Of a stretch of DNA of 64,000 bases, positions 36,594 through 46,749 are shown one piece after another. Below the pieces are notes generated by a model. That model did not search any database. It was given only the letters and a program-made list of their open reading frames with translations, and was not told where the DNA came from. This stretch comes from Thalassobellus citreus. Its GTDB lineage: Bacteria; Bacteroidota; Bacteroidia; Flavobacteriales; Flavobacteriaceae. Within the stretch, counting starts at the first letter, position 1. Each line of letters opens with the position of its first letter. The position numbers and the translations under genes were made by a program. The stretch spans positions 248,001-312,000 of the forward strand of contig NZ_JBISCC010000124.1 of the NCBI RefSeq assembly GCF_044385915.1. Reading direction: 5' to 3'.

Positions 36594-38930
36594 TTATTTC
36601 TTTGTATTACTATATGAATACGGTACATCTTCCGATGTACTTCCCCAATTTTTATTAGGTGTATCACTTAATTTAAAATCTATTATGCCACCATTTTGAA
36701 TGGTTTCATAATTTATATATGTCTTAGAATATGCTTTATTATTTAGACTTGCCGACTGAATATACACATTGTTTTTAGAATTATTTGACGCTTTAATTTC
36801 AAAGGTATTCCCATTTTGTAAGTGCAGGGTTGTCTTTTTAAATAAAGGGCTTCCAATGGCATATTGGTCAACACCAGGTGTTACAGGATAGAAGCCTAAA
36901 GCGCTAAACACGTACCACGCCGATGTTTGCCCGTTATCTTCATCTCCACAATACCCATCTGGCGTTGCAGTATATAATTTGGTAAGCACATTTCTTACTT
37001 TTTCTTGAGCCTTATAAGCTTCGCCTGCATAATCATACAAGTAAATCATGTGTTGGATGGGCTGATTTCCATGCGCATAATTTCCCATATTCATCACTTG
37101 CATTTCTCTAATCTCATGAATGGTTTGTCCGTAATAAGAATTGTCAAATTTTGGAGGCATTTCAAAGACTTCGTCTAGTTTGGCGGCAAAATTTTCTTTT
37201 CCTCCCATTAAAGTGATTAAGCCTTCAATATCATGAAATACAGACCATGTGTAGTGTAAACTATTCCCTTCGGTAAACGCATCTCCCCATTTTAGAGGGT
37301 TAAAAGGTTTTTGAAAATCACCTTCCTTATTTTTGCCTCGCATTAAATTGGTTGATGCATCAAATACGTTTTTATAATTCATAGATTGTTTAAAAAATCG
37401 CTTTGCAATATCTTTTTTTTCTAATTTTTTAGCCATTTCTGCAATGGTAAAATCGTCATAAGCGTATTCTAAAGTTCTAGCAACATTCTCGTTGATGCCT
37501 ACATTGTAAGGCACATACCCTAATTTATTATAATAACTCAAACCCGCTCTACCCACAGAGTTTACAGGACGACCTTCTTCAATGTTTGCGTTTTTTAAAA
37601 TAGCTTCAAAAAGCACAGCCACATCTTTCTCTTTTACATTTCCTTTTAAAAAGGCATCCGAAATAATGGAGGCAGAATTTGAGCCCACCATACAATCTCT
37701 ATGTCCTGGGCTTGCCCATTCTGGTAACCAACCTGATTCTTTATACGTATTTGCTAAACCTTCCATAATGTGGCTGTTCAATTCAGGATACATCATGTTA
37801 AAAAATGGAAAAACTGCTCTAAAGGTATCCCAAAAGCCATTATCTGTAAACATATAACCGGATTCGACTTTGCCATTATACGGACTGTAATGCACAATAT
37901 TATTGTCTTTATCAAACTCATAAAATTTTCTTGGAAATAACAATACGCGATACAAACATGAATAAAATGTTCTTAAATTGTCTATATTATTATCTTCAAT
38001 TTGAATTCTATTCAATTCGGTTTCCCAAGCTTGTTTGGCTTTTTCTTTGGTTTGTTCAAACGTATCTGTTCCTATTTCTTTAGAAAGGTTTAAAGCTGCC
38101 TGCTCTGGACTTATAAATGATGAGGCTACTTTAACATGAACAACTTCTCCTTTTTTAGTTTTGAAACCAACAACTGCCCCCACGTGATCACCTTCACTAG
38201 ATGTTGTGTTTTCTAATAGTCTCCAACCATCTGTCCAAGTATCGTTTGTTTCAAAATCTTTATCAAATTTTGCCACAAAATAATTATGAAAATTCTCTGG
38301 AACACCACCACTATTATTTCTACAATAGCCAATGATTTTACGTTCTTCAGGAATAATTTTTACCATCGACCCTTTAAAAAAAGCATCAAGCATAATATAT
38401 GATGTTTCGGCTTCTGGAAATGTAAATTTAAAATGAGAAGCGCGTTCTGTAGGAGTAACTTCTGCCACCACATCGTAATCAGCTAAATACACCGAATAAT
38501 GATAGGGTTTTACTATTTCGGCTTTGTGTGAAAACCACGATTCACGCTCATCTTCTTGAAATTTTAAATCGCCCGTTACTGCCATTAAAGAAAACGCCGC
38601 ATAATCATTAATCCATGGACTTGGTTGATGGGTTTGTTTGATTCCTCTTATTTTTTTTGCATCATAAGCGTATGTCCATCCATCTCCCATCTTAGCCGTC
38701 ATTGGGGTCCAAAAATTCATAGCCCATGGTGTTGCAATTACAGGATACGTATTTCCGTTTGACAAGTTATAATCTGAATCTGTTCCCATTAATGGGTTTA
38801 CAAAATCTACAAGATTCGTATTCCCTTCTTTCTCTTTAGATGTGACTTGACTTTGATTACACGACATCAAACCGAACGCTATAAATAAAAACACTAATTT
38901 GATTATCTTCATACTATTACATATTTTCAT
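36594..38930 (-). CDS. GH92 alpha-mannosidase, second divergent subgroup
   Basis: The 778-residue lipoprotein (lipobox LMSC) probably starts at Met7 (MKIIKLVFLFIAFGLMSC), 18 bases inside the longest frame. The N-terminal domain has VDFVNPLMGTDSDYNLSNGN, YPVIATPWAMNFWTP and KQTHQPSPWINDY. The helical domain has FRAVFPFFNMMYPE, TEGNSLHYTWSVFHD and CGDEDNGQTSAWYVF near residue 661. The YPVIATPW and NSLHY variants set it apart from the other three GH92 proteins. It should be an exo-alpha-mannosidase with its own linkage preference. It is almost contiguous with the GH29 gene upstream (38931-40256). Confidence 0.93.
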   Translation of the reverse strand: MKICNSMKIIKLVFLFIAFGLMSCNQSQVTSKEKEGNTNLVDFVNPLMGTDSDYNLSNGNTYPVIATPWAMNFWTPMTAKMGDGWTYAYDAKKIRGIKQTHQPSPWINDYAAFSLMAVTGDLKFQEDERESWFSHKAEIVKPYHYSVYLADYDVVAEVTPTERASHFKFTFPEAETSYIMLDAFFKGSMVKIIPEERKIIGYCRNNSGGVPENFHNYFVAKFDKDFETNDTWTDGWRLLENTTSSEGDHVGAVVGFKTKKGEVVHVKVASSFISPEQAALNLSKEIGTDTFEQTKEKAKQAWETELNRIQIEDNNIDNLRTFYSCLYRVLLFPRKFYEFDKDNNIVHYSPYNGKVESGYMFTDNGFWDTFRAVFPFFNMMYPELNSHIMEGLANTYKESGWLPEWASPGHRDCMVGSNSASIISDAFLKGNVKEKDVAVLFEAILKNANIEEGRPVNSVGRAGLSYYNKLGYVPYNVGINENVARTLEYAYDDFTIAEMAKKLEKKDIAKRFFKQSMNYKNVFDASTNLMRGKNKEGDFQKPFNPLKWGDAFTEGNSLHYTWSVFHDIEGLITLMGGKENFAAKLDEVFEMPPKFDNSYYGQTIHEIREMQVMNMGNYAHGNQPIQHMIYLYDYAGEAYKAQEKVRNVLTKLYTATPDGYCGDEDNGQTSAWYVFSALGFYPVTPGVDQYAIGSPLFKKTTLHLQNGNTFEIKASNNSKNNVYIQSASLNNKAYSKTYINYETIQNGGIIDFKLSDTPNKNWGSTSEDVPYSYSNTKK

Positions 38931-40256
38931 TTAATTGCTTTCTATAACTTGTCCTTTTTCTTTATACAAATCGACTTCACCATCTAATTGAATAGCTATT
39001 ACAGTTACGTCTTTATCTTGAACAGCTTCAGGTACATCAATATATAATAACCCTGGCACAGCGCTCCAATATTGTTTTCCTACAACAGTTGTTTTTAATT
39101 TAGTGCCATTGCCCACAACCCATGCTCTGTTCATTTTATTTTTTAAGCCTTTAATAAGTAATGGTCCGTTAGGTTTATTGTCAACATACAAATACAAGAT
39201 AGTTTTATCTTTTGACAACGCTGTATACCCATTAAAATGTCCAGAAGGAATGCCAGTTCGCGTACCATAAATAGCTGTTTTATGTTTACTTGTCCATCTT
39301 CCAATACCTTTTAAAATATCTATTTGTTCTTGAGGAATCGTGCCGTCTGGTTTTGGGCCAATATCTAACAATAAATTCCCTCCCATACTGATACAATCGA
39401 CCAAAATTCGGATTAATTGATTTACCGATTTATAATTTGTATCGTTTGGCTGATAACCCCATGAATTGTTCATGGTTATACACAACTCCCAATACGTATT
39501 TGAAGGTTTTGTAATAGGAACACCTTGTTCTGGAGTTTCATAATCGCCGTAGCCTTGCAATCTTGAGTTGATAATAGTTGTTGGTGTTTTTTCTAATAAT
39601 AACTGACGAATTTCTTTGGCCTTCCACTTTTCAGCAGATTGCTCCCAATCGCCATCAAACCAATATAAATCTGGATTAAATTTTGTTAATTCTTCTATTT
39701 GACCAAAATTGAATTTGGTAAAATTATTCCATCGTTTCTCATCTTTGGTATACCGTTTTTTATCTCTTAAAAAATTAGGATAATCTGGATACGACCAATC
39801 TAACAACGAATAATACAGACCTACTTTTAAATTTTCGTTTTGGGTAGCTTTTACAAATGGCGTAATGACATCTTTTTTTGCAGGCGTTTTATCAACCACA
39901 TTTAAATCACTTTGCTTCGTATTCCAAAGTGCGACTCCGTCATGATGTTTTGTTGTAATCACGGTGTATTTTGCACCACTTTCTTTAATTAGTTTTGCCC
40001 AATATTTGGGATTATAATTTTTAGCGGTAAACCCATTTAATTGTTTCATATAATCGTCATACGAAATATAATTATTATAAAACGACCACGATTCATCAAT
40101 ACCATTTACAGCATAAATACCCCAGTGAATAAAGATTCCTAATTTAGCATCTTTAAACCAGGCTAATCGCTCTTCTTTAGGCAATTCGTTCTCCTGTCCA
40201 ACAACAAAATTCATTGTTAGAAACGATACTATTAATAAGAATTTTAAACACTTCAT
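38931..40256 (-). CDS. GH29 alpha-L-fucosidase (short form)
   Basis: The 441-residue secreted protein (signal peptide to about residue 20) has AKLGIFIHWGIYAVNGIDES, YTVITTKHHDGVALWNTKQS and the nucleophile Asp201 in LYWFDGDWEQS. GGNLLLDIGPKPDGTIP follows the catalytic core. It is shorter than the other two fucosidases and has no added binding module. Removal of core or antennary fucose from N-glycans is the role expected from context. It directly abuts the GH92 gene downstream and lies three bases from the GH20 stop, so all are on one transcript. Confidence 0.93.
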   Translation of the reverse strand: MKCLKFLLIVSFLTMNFVVGQENELPKEERLAWFKDAKLGIFIHWGIYAVNGIDESWSFYNNYISYDDYMKQLNGFTAKNYNPKYWAKLIKESGAKYTVITTKHHDGVALWNTKQSDLNVVDKTPAKKDVITPFVKATQNENLKVGLYYSLLDWSYPDYPNFLRDKKRYTKDEKRWNNFTKFNFGQIEELTKFNPDLYWFDGDWEQSAEKWKAKEIRQLLLEKTPTTIINSRLQGYGDYETPEQGVPITKPSNTYWELCITMNNSWGYQPNDTNYKSVNQLIRILVDCISMGGNLLLDIGPKPDGTIPQEQIDILKGIGRWTSKHKTAIYGTRTGIPSGHFNGYTALSKDKTILYLYVDNKPNGPLLIKGLKNKMNRAWVVGNGTKLKTTVVGKQYWSAVPGLLYIDVPEAVQDKDVTVIAIQLDGEVDLYKEKGQVIESN

Positions 40257-40259
40257 TTT

Positions 40260-42581
40260 CTAATTTACTAAAATTTCATCGGCGAAAATAAAAACACTAT
40301 CGCCTTTAGGATTTTTCTTTAAATTTCTTGCTATAACTTTTATATAACGGGCTGTTTGTTCTTTAAAATTAATTTTAAAGTCTTTTAGATGTGTTTTATA
40401 ATTAAGAACATAAGGTATTTCTATATCACCAACTTTTTTATAGGATTCACCATCATTTGAAACAAACACATCTATTGCTACAGGATAATATATTCCTGAG
40501 AGTTGGCTTTCTAATAATCCAACGATAACTTGTTTTATTGTTTGATTAGTTTCTAAATCGATAACCACTTCCATATCGTTCATTAACCACCCTTGCCATT
40601 GCCCGTCATGGAAATTTTTCGAGCCTCTAATGGCATTTACTAAGGTGAAATTATCACCTAAATAACTTTTATTTATGTTGGTTTTATAATTTACTTTATT
40701 TGCCACTGCTTTGTGAAAATGAATGGTATCAATATATACTTTTCCAAAAGGTTTTTCATTTTCAAAAAGCGATGCTTTTATAATGGTTGTTTCTTTTAAT
40801 TTTATAGTGTCTGTATACTTTAATGCTTGTTTTTCTATTTTTTTGTCACCGAAAACATATCGAATATCGGCATTAGGAAATTCTGTGTTTAACGCTAAAT
40901 CAACTTCTTTCATGGCAATATTTGCTGTTGAATTGAAAGTTATTTGATAGGCGCTTTTTGAATAATTAATACCTAAAAGATCATAACGTTTAAAGATGGT
41001 TTTAATTCTAGATGAAAAGTTATCCCAATTACGTGATTCTTTTGGGCTCCACAATGTTTCTGATAAGGCTGCAAGTCGAGGAAAAATCATGTATTCTGAT
41101 TGTTTTGTAGTAGGAATATATTCTGCCCATAAATTAGCTTGCCCACCTAGTACATGTTTTTTTTGTGCAACTGTCATTGAATCTACAATAGGATCGAATT
41201 GATACACTTTACTTAATGGAGTATAGCCTCCAAAAGCTCTAGGTTCTTCACTTTGAATACCTTGGTAATGATCGAAATAACAATGTGTTCCTGGTGTCAT
41301 AATAACATCATGACCTTGTTCTGATGCTTCAAGACCTCCTTTTACACCTCTCCAGCTCATAACTGTTGCATCTGGCGCAAGGCCACCTTCTAAAATCTCA
41401 TCCCAACCAATTAGTTTTTTGCCTTTTGAATTGATATATTTTTCTATACGTTTTACAAAATAGCTTTGCAATTCGTGAGTGTTTTTTAGATGTTCTTGTT
41501 GCATTCGCTTTTTGCAATGCAGACATGTTTTCCAATTTGTTTTTGTGGCTTCATCACCGCCAATATGTATGTATTTTGATGGGAAAACGGTCATCACTTC
41601 ATCCAAAACATCTTCTAAAAACTTAAACGTACTGTCTTTACCAGCACAATAAATATCAGTAATGGGCCATACGCCTCCCGATGGTACAGAAATACGTTCG
41701 TTTAAACATGATAACTCCGGATAAGCAGCTATCGCACAACTTACGTGTGCTGGCATTTCTATTTCAGGAATAATTTCAATATTTTTAGTTTGAGCATATT
41801 TTACAATGTCTTTTAATTCATCTTGAGTTAAAAAACCACCATAGGTGCCTTTCTCATCGGGGTTAGCTCTAGATCTACCATTCCATGCAGGAATATGTTC
41901 TTGGTCCACACGCCATGCACCAACTTCGGTTAGTTTTGGATATTTTTTAATTTCAATACGCCAACCTTGATCATCTACTAAATGCAAATGCAAAGTGTTC
42001 ATTTTATGCATTGCCAAACGATCAATCGTTTTTTTTATGTATTCTTTTCCGAAAAAATGACGTGATAAATCAAGCATTAATCCACGATATTGAAAACGAG
42101 GTTTATCATTAATACTTATATTTGGAATTATCCATGCTATATTAGAAACTATTTTTTGACTTTCTATTTTTAAAGACAATAATTGTCTGATGGTTTCTAA
42201 TCCGTATAAAAAACCTGAATTATTTTTAGCTGAAATAACAATGTGATTATCATTAACGTTTAATATATAAGCTTCATTTTCAAGACTCGCATCAATATCA
42301 AATTTCACATAATTACTTTTTGGAATTTCATTAACTATTTTTGGTTTCCAACCTGCTGATTTTTCAAATTTGTTAATTAATATATTGTAAATTTCTTTTT
42401 GAGCATCATTGGCAATCACAAATTGTGTAGCTTCTGAAAATTCAAATGTACCTTTATGAAGTTTGACTTCTAATGGTTTTGGAATAATTTGAATGTCGGC
42501 TTCTGTAAATACTTTTGGCTCTTGACAAGCATTAAAAACCAGTAATAATGTTAGCCCAAAAAATAGATGTAAAGTCTTCAT
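40260..42581 (-). CDS. GH20 beta-N-acetylhexosaminidase with C-terminal F5/8-type domain
   Basis: The 773-residue lipoprotein (Cys19 in LVFNAC) has the GH20b N-terminal domain (about 25-160) and the catalytic barrel from about 163 (YRGLMLDLSRHFF, LHLHLVDDQGWRIEIKKYP). The catalytic Asp343-Glu344 pair lies in IHIGGDEATKTNW. A chitobiase-like linker and a discoidin/F5-8 sandwich at about 630-773 end the protein. It removes terminal beta-GlcNAc, for instance the antennary GlcNAc left on trimmed complex N-glycans, exposing mannose for the GH92 enzymes. The mechanism is substrate-assisted by the acetamido group, as the DE pair indicates. Confidence 0.95.
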   Translation of the reverse strand: MKTLHLFFGLTLLLVFNACQEPKVFTEADIQIIPKPLEVKLHKGTFEFSEATQFVIANDAQKEIYNILINKFEKSAGWKPKIVNEIPKSNYVKFDIDASLENEAYILNVNDNHIVISAKNNSGFLYGLETIRQLLSLKIESQKIVSNIAWIIPNISINDKPRFQYRGLMLDLSRHFFGKEYIKKTIDRLAMHKMNTLHLHLVDDQGWRIEIKKYPKLTEVGAWRVDQEHIPAWNGRSRANPDEKGTYGGFLTQDELKDIVKYAQTKNIEIIPEIEMPAHVSCAIAAYPELSCLNERISVPSGGVWPITDIYCAGKDSTFKFLEDVLDEVMTVFPSKYIHIGGDEATKTNWKTCLHCKKRMQQEHLKNTHELQSYFVKRIEKYINSKGKKLIGWDEILEGGLAPDATVMSWRGVKGGLEASEQGHDVIMTPGTHCYFDHYQGIQSEEPRAFGGYTPLSKVYQFDPIVDSMTVAQKKHVLGGQANLWAEYIPTTKQSEYMIFPRLAALSETLWSPKESRNWDNFSSRIKTIFKRYDLLGINYSKSAYQITFNSTANIAMKEVDLALNTEFPNADIRYVFGDKKIEKQALKYTDTIKLKETTIIKASLFENEKPFGKVYIDTIHFHKAVANKVNYKTNINKSYLGDNFTLVNAIRGSKNFHDGQWQGWLMNDMEVVIDLETNQTIKQVIVGLLESQLSGIYYPVAIDVFVSNDGESYKKVGDIEIPYVLNYKTHLKDFKINFKEQTARYIKVIARNLKKNPKGDSVFIFADEILVN

Positions 42582-42586
42582 GTTTT

Positions 42587-45500
42587 TTATTTTAAAATTG
42601 GTGTTACTTTAAACTGATATTGATAAGTTTTATCTTTTAGCAAGTATTTCTCCATAGGCCACGCTCCCCAACTGTCAATACTGCCTATCCCCATTTGTTT
42701 ATTATCTATTTTTAAATTGGTTAGATCTCGTTCTTTTAAATCGGCAGCATTTCTTTGGTTTTTTTCTAGACCATCATCTAAATCTTCTGTAAGATAATGT
42801 AAGGCTGTCATATTGAATAATGCATCCGATTCAATATGTAATGTTATGGTGTTATTCGATATATCGCTCCATCGTACATCTGTTTTATTCCCGGTTTCTT
42901 GCGGACGGATATATGGATAATATTGTTCTGAAACCGTTTGATTATAAAGCCCAATATGCGCACTATACTTTCTATCGCTATAGTTTTCATAAGGTCCTCT
43001 ACCGTAGTATGAAATTTCACTAAAAGCTTTAGGTAATATCATTTCCATACCAAAACGAGGTAACAAAGGTGTCTTTTTATTGATATTCAATTTTTGTTGC
43101 ACTTCTAAAACACTTTCACTATTAAATGAATAAATAATAATCAAATCCGAAAACACATCAGGTAACTTATAAACCGCTGTTGCTGTAATCGTATTATTTT
43201 TAGCCTTTTTATAATCAAATCGTATTAAAGTAGGATTTTCTACAGCTTTTTTCCAAGGCAATAATTTTTTCTGAAATTGTGCACCCATATCATTATCGGT
43301 TGGTGCTCTCCAAAAATTAGGTTTTAAAGCATAGCCTGCTTTTAAAATAGACTCATTATTAAATACGTACTTATTAATAAAACCTGTGTTTTTATCAAAA
43401 GACAATTCAGCTTTATCACTTTTAAAAACAACATCTTGGTTCCTTTTTGTAATAGTCATTTTAGCTCCATTCTCTAGAGTCATTTTGTTTTGCCAAACAC
43501 CTTTTAAATGAAGTTGTTCTGTTGCAATTTCAAATCCTTTAAGTAAAAATGGTTCTTTTTCTTTTAAGGTATAACTGATGTTTACAAAGGCTTCTTGATA
43601 GGTTTTACCTTTTAAATGAACAGGTAAAGTATATGTCTTATCTTGCTGCGGATTGATGTCTAAATCATTAATTGTTCCGCTTTCAGCTTCAATACCATCT
43701 AAAAGTAGTGTCCAATGTAAGCTCACATTGCTTAAATCTTTAAAGAAAAATTCATTAAAAATAGTGATGCTTATTTCGTCTTTGTTTTTCCAAGAGGTAT
43801 GAATATTTTGAAGTACATTTTTAACTTCGAACGCATGTGGATTGGGTTCTCGTTCTGGGTTAAAAACCCCATTGTTTAAAAAGTTGTTATCGCTTGGTGT
43901 GTCTTTTGGTCCAAAATCGCCACCATAAGCAAAAACTTTAGAACCATCGTTTCTTGTTTTATAAATAGACTGGTCTATCATATCCCAAATAAAACCACCT
44001 TGAAAATTTTTATGCTTTCGCATCACATCCCAATAGTCTTTAAAATTCCCCATAGAATTTCCCATAGCATGAGCATATTCACATTGAATAAATGGGCGAT
44101 TCGGTTTTGGATTGACTGCGATGTATTCCTCCATGCCTTTTGGCGAACTATACATAGGGTTTACAATATCAGAATCCCAATCAAATTTTAAGGTTTTACC
44201 TTCCCAACCATCAGCAGTGGCGCGTTCATATTGTATGGGTCTTGAAGGGTCGCGATCTTTTATCCAAAGGTAGCCACGGTAAAAATTATAACCATTTCCA
44301 GCTTCGTTACCCATACTCCAAATAATAACCGATGGATGATTTTTATCGCGTTCAACCATGCGCTTCATACGCTGTAAATGGGCTAATTCCCAATCGGGTT
44401 TATTGCCTAATGTTTTGGTGATATTATACCCCATACCGTGAGATTCGATATTGGCTTCATCTACTAAATAGATGCCATAAGTATCACATAAATCATAAAA
44501 ATAGGGGTCATTTGGATAGTGCGACATTCTAACGGCATTGAAATTAAACTGCTTTAGCATCTTAATATCTTGCTCCATACGTGCTCTTGAAATGGTTTGC
44601 CCTGTGGTTGGATCGGTTTCATGACGATTAACGCCTTTTATATAAATTGCTTTACCGTTAACAAGTAATTGTCCGCCTTTAATTTCTACATTTCTAAAAC
44701 CTACATTTTGTGGAATAACCTCAACAACAGTTCCTTTTTTGTTTTTTAAAATGAAAAGAACTTGATATAAATTGGGCGTTTCAGCAGTCCATTTTTTAGG
44801 TTGTTTTACATTAAAGATAAAACTTGATTGAGGTTCATTAACTTGAATTGTTTTTGAAGTAATTATAGATTCATTGTTTTTTAACTGAACCTCTAAAACA
44901 TAGTTTTCTTTTTTGTTGACACCTGAAAATTTTGTTGAAACGTTTAAAGTACCATCTATAAAAGCATCATCTAAATTTGGCGTGATTTCAAAATCGACTA
45001 GATGGGTTTTATTTCGAGCATATAAATAAGTGTCTCTTGTAATACCACTCATTCGCCAAAAATCTTGACATTCTAAATAGGAGCCATCACTCCATTTCAT
45101 CACTTTTAAAACGATGGTATTTTTACCTGATTTTAAAAACGTTTTCAACTTAAATTCTTGTGGTAATTTGCCATCTTCACCATAGCCTACATATGTGCCA
45201 TTTACCCAAACCGTAAGATTCGATTTTGCAGCACCTACATGAAGAAAAACATCTTTACCATCCCAAGTATCATTAACCGTAATTGTTTTTCTATAGACGC
45301 CAGTAGGATTATATTTTGTTGGTACTATAGGCGGATTTACAGTAATCCAATGCGCAAACTCATAGGTTGTATTGGTGTATATGGGATATCCATAGCCGTT
45401 AACATCCCAATTGGCTGGAATTTTAAAATCATCCCAATGGGTATCATTAAACGTTGTTTTTTCAAATTCTTTTGGTAAATCATTAGGAGCATCTACGTAT

Positions 45501-45718
45501 TTAAACTTCCAATCTCCATTTAAATTCAGATAGTTTTCAGAATGTTTCCAATCGCCTTTTGCTGCCGAAGCTTCATTTTCATATACATAATAAGAAGCGC
45601 GCATCGGCATACGATGCTCTTCATTTATTTTTTCGTTTAACCAGAAAGGCGCTTTTTTTTGTGCATTTACGGTTATTGACGCTATTAAAAATAGTATTAT
45701 GTATAGCCTGTTTTTCAT
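42587..45718 (-). CDS. GH2 beta-galactosidase (LacZ-type)
   Basis: The 1043-residue secreted protein has a signal peptide to about residue 20 and the five-domain LacZ layout. This comprises a sugar-binding jelly roll (about 40-230), an Ig-like domain, a barrel with RHETDPTTGQTISRARMEQD, acid/base Glu472 in SMGNEAGNGYNF and nucleophile Glu547 in QCEYAHAMGNS, and a second Ig-like domain. The C-terminal Bgal small-chain domain has YALKPNFWRAPTDNDMGAQF. It should remove beta-galactose, as in Lewis-type antennae of complex N-glycans. A beta-mannosidase is less likely because the small-chain domain is the beta-galactosidase kind. Confidence 0.93.
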   Translation of the reverse strand: MKNRLYIILFLIASITVNAQKKAPFWLNEKINEEHRMPMRASYYVYENEASAAKGDWKHSENYLNLNGDWKFKYVDAPNDLPKEFEKTTFNDTHWDDFKIPANWDVNGYGYPIYTNTTYEFAHWITVNPPIVPTKYNPTGVYRKTITVNDTWDGKDVFLHVGAAKSNLTVWVNGTYVGYGEDGKLPQEFKLKTFLKSGKNTIVLKVMKWSDGSYLECQDFWRMSGITRDTYLYARNKTHLVDFEITPNLDDAFIDGTLNVSTKFSGVNKKENYVLEVQLKNNESIITSKTIQVNEPQSSFIFNVKQPKKWTAETPNLYQVLFILKNKKGTVVEVIPQNVGFRNVEIKGGQLLVNGKAIYIKGVNRHETDPTTGQTISRARMEQDIKMLKQFNFNAVRMSHYPNDPYFYDLCDTYGIYLVDEANIESHGMGYNITKTLGNKPDWELAHLQRMKRMVERDKNHPSVIIWSMGNEAGNGYNFYRGYLWIKDRDPSRPIQYERATADGWEGKTLKFDWDSDIVNPMYSSPKGMEEYIAVNPKPNRPFIQCEYAHAMGNSMGNFKDYWDVMRKHKNFQGGFIWDMIDQSIYKTRNDGSKVFAYGGDFGPKDTPSDNNFLNNGVFNPEREPNPHAFEVKNVLQNIHTSWKNKDEISITIFNEFFFKDLSNVSLHWTLLLDGIEAESGTINDLDINPQQDKTYTLPVHLKGKTYQEAFVNISYTLKEKEPFLLKGFEIATEQLHLKGVWQNKMTLENGAKMTITKRNQDVVFKSDKAELSFDKNTGFINKYVFNNESILKAGYALKPNFWRAPTDNDMGAQFQKKLLPWKKAVENPTLIRFDYKKAKNNTITATAVYKLPDVFSDLIIIYSFNSESVLEVQQKLNINKKTPLLPRFGMEMILPKAFSEISYYGRGPYENYSDRKYSAHIGLYNQTVSEQYYPYIRPQETGNKTDVRWSDISNNTITLHIESDALFNMTALHYLTEDLDDGLEKNQRNAADLKERDLTNLKIDNKQMGIGSIDSWGAWPMEKYLLKDKTYQYQFKVTPILK

Positions 45719-45721
45719 TTA

Positions 45722-46738
45722 CTAATTATCCCAAGTCATTTTAAATTGTGCATCTTCCATTCTGTTTCCTTTTTCTTCATCGCAAACAGCATAGTTAAAT
45801 CCTGATCGTAAACTATAGCCGCCATGTTCGCCGTTTTTATTTATTGCTATAAAGCCTACTTGTAAATATTCCATGTCCTTATGGTTTTTATGCTTGTTGT
45901 AAATACGCTCCACAATTTCTTTACAAGCTTCATTAGGACTTTTACCTTGACGCATTAATTCAACCACCATAGCACTTCCTGCGGTTCTAATAACTGCCTC
46001 ACCTAAACCTGTTGCTGCTGCGGCACCAACGTCATTATCTAAAAATAATCCTGCACCAATTATTGGAGAATCACCAACGCGACCATGCATTTTCCAAGCA
46101 GCACCACTTGTTGTACAACCGCCTGAAATATTGCCGTCTTCATCAATAACCAACATACTGATGGTGTCGTGGTTTTCTATATTGATAACGGGTTTGTATT
46201 TAGACGCTTCTAACCATTTTTTCCAATCTTTTTCAGCTTCGGCTGTTAGTAAATTTTCTTTTTTAAACCCTTCTTCTAAAGCAAATTGGAGAGCTCCTTC
46301 ACCAGATAACATTACGTGAGGTGTGTTTTGTAAAACTCTTTTGGCTACCGAAATAGGATGCATAATTCCTTCTAAAAAACTAACCGAACCACAATCACTA
46401 TTATGATCCATTATACAGGCGTCTAACGTTACTTTTCCTTCACGATCTGGATAACCACCATAACCTACACTTCTAACATTAGGGTCGGCTTCGGGTATTT
46501 TCATTCCTGCTTCAATAGCATCTATGGTTGTCTTTTTTGCTTTTAATTGTTTCCAAGTTTCTTCGTTAGCTGGTAAACCATGATTCCATGTTGAAATGAT
46601 TAATGGTCTTTTTTGAGGTATGTCATTTTCTAAAGTAACAGTTTCTTCATTTTTAGCAGTTTCTTTACAACTTAAAATAGTACTCACACCTATGGTTCCT
46701 AAAGCTGCTGTTTTTATGAAATTTCTTCTGTTTGACAT
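45722..46738 (-). CDS. Glycosylasparaginase (N4-(beta-N-acetylglucosaminyl)-L-asparaginase)
   Basis: The 338-residue Ntn-hydrolase carries the family core: TWNHGLPANEETWK, DHNSDCGSVSFLEG, and the autoproteolysis site IENHDTISM with the nucleophile Thr192. CTTSGAAWKMHGRVGDSP follows, and GAGLFLDNDVGAA lies in the beta chain. The enzyme splits GlcNAc-Asn into an amino sugar and aspartate, the final step after the glycan has been stripped from the peptide. The N-terminus has an RRNFIK twin-arginine-like motif and a lipobox (ILSC), so it is exported, probably as a lipoprotein through Tat. It is four bases from GH2. Its presence is the strongest single pointer to N-glycoproteins as the substrate of this locus. 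Confidence 0.95.
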   Translation of the reverse strand: MSNRRNFIKTAALGTIGVSTILSCKETAKNEETVTLENDIPQKRPLIISTWNHGLPANEETWKQLKAKKTTIDAIEAGMKIPEADPNVRSVGYGGYPDREGKVTLDACIMDHNSDCGSVSFLEGIMHPISVAKRVLQNTPHVMLSGEGALQFALEEGFKKENLLTAEAEKDWKKWLEASKYKPVINIENHDTISMLVIDEDGNISGGCTTSGAAWKMHGRVGDSPIIGAGLFLDNDVGAAAATGLGEAVIRTAGSAMVVELMRQGKSPNEACKEIVERIYNKHKNHKDMEYLQVGFIAINKNGEHGGYSLRSGFNYAVCDEEKGNRMEDAQFKMTWDN

Positions 46739-46749
46739 TTCTTTTTATT

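Noticed and set aside
36270..36617. Plus-strand open frame of 115 codons over the GH29 start region
   Set aside because: Antisense to the signal peptide and conserved barrel of a clear fucosidase; no independent coding signal.
42587..45718. GH2 as the beta-mannosidase of the N-glycan core
   Set aside because: The C-terminal Bgal small-chain domain and the LacZ-type active site text favour beta-galactosidase; the core mannose can be handled by GH130.
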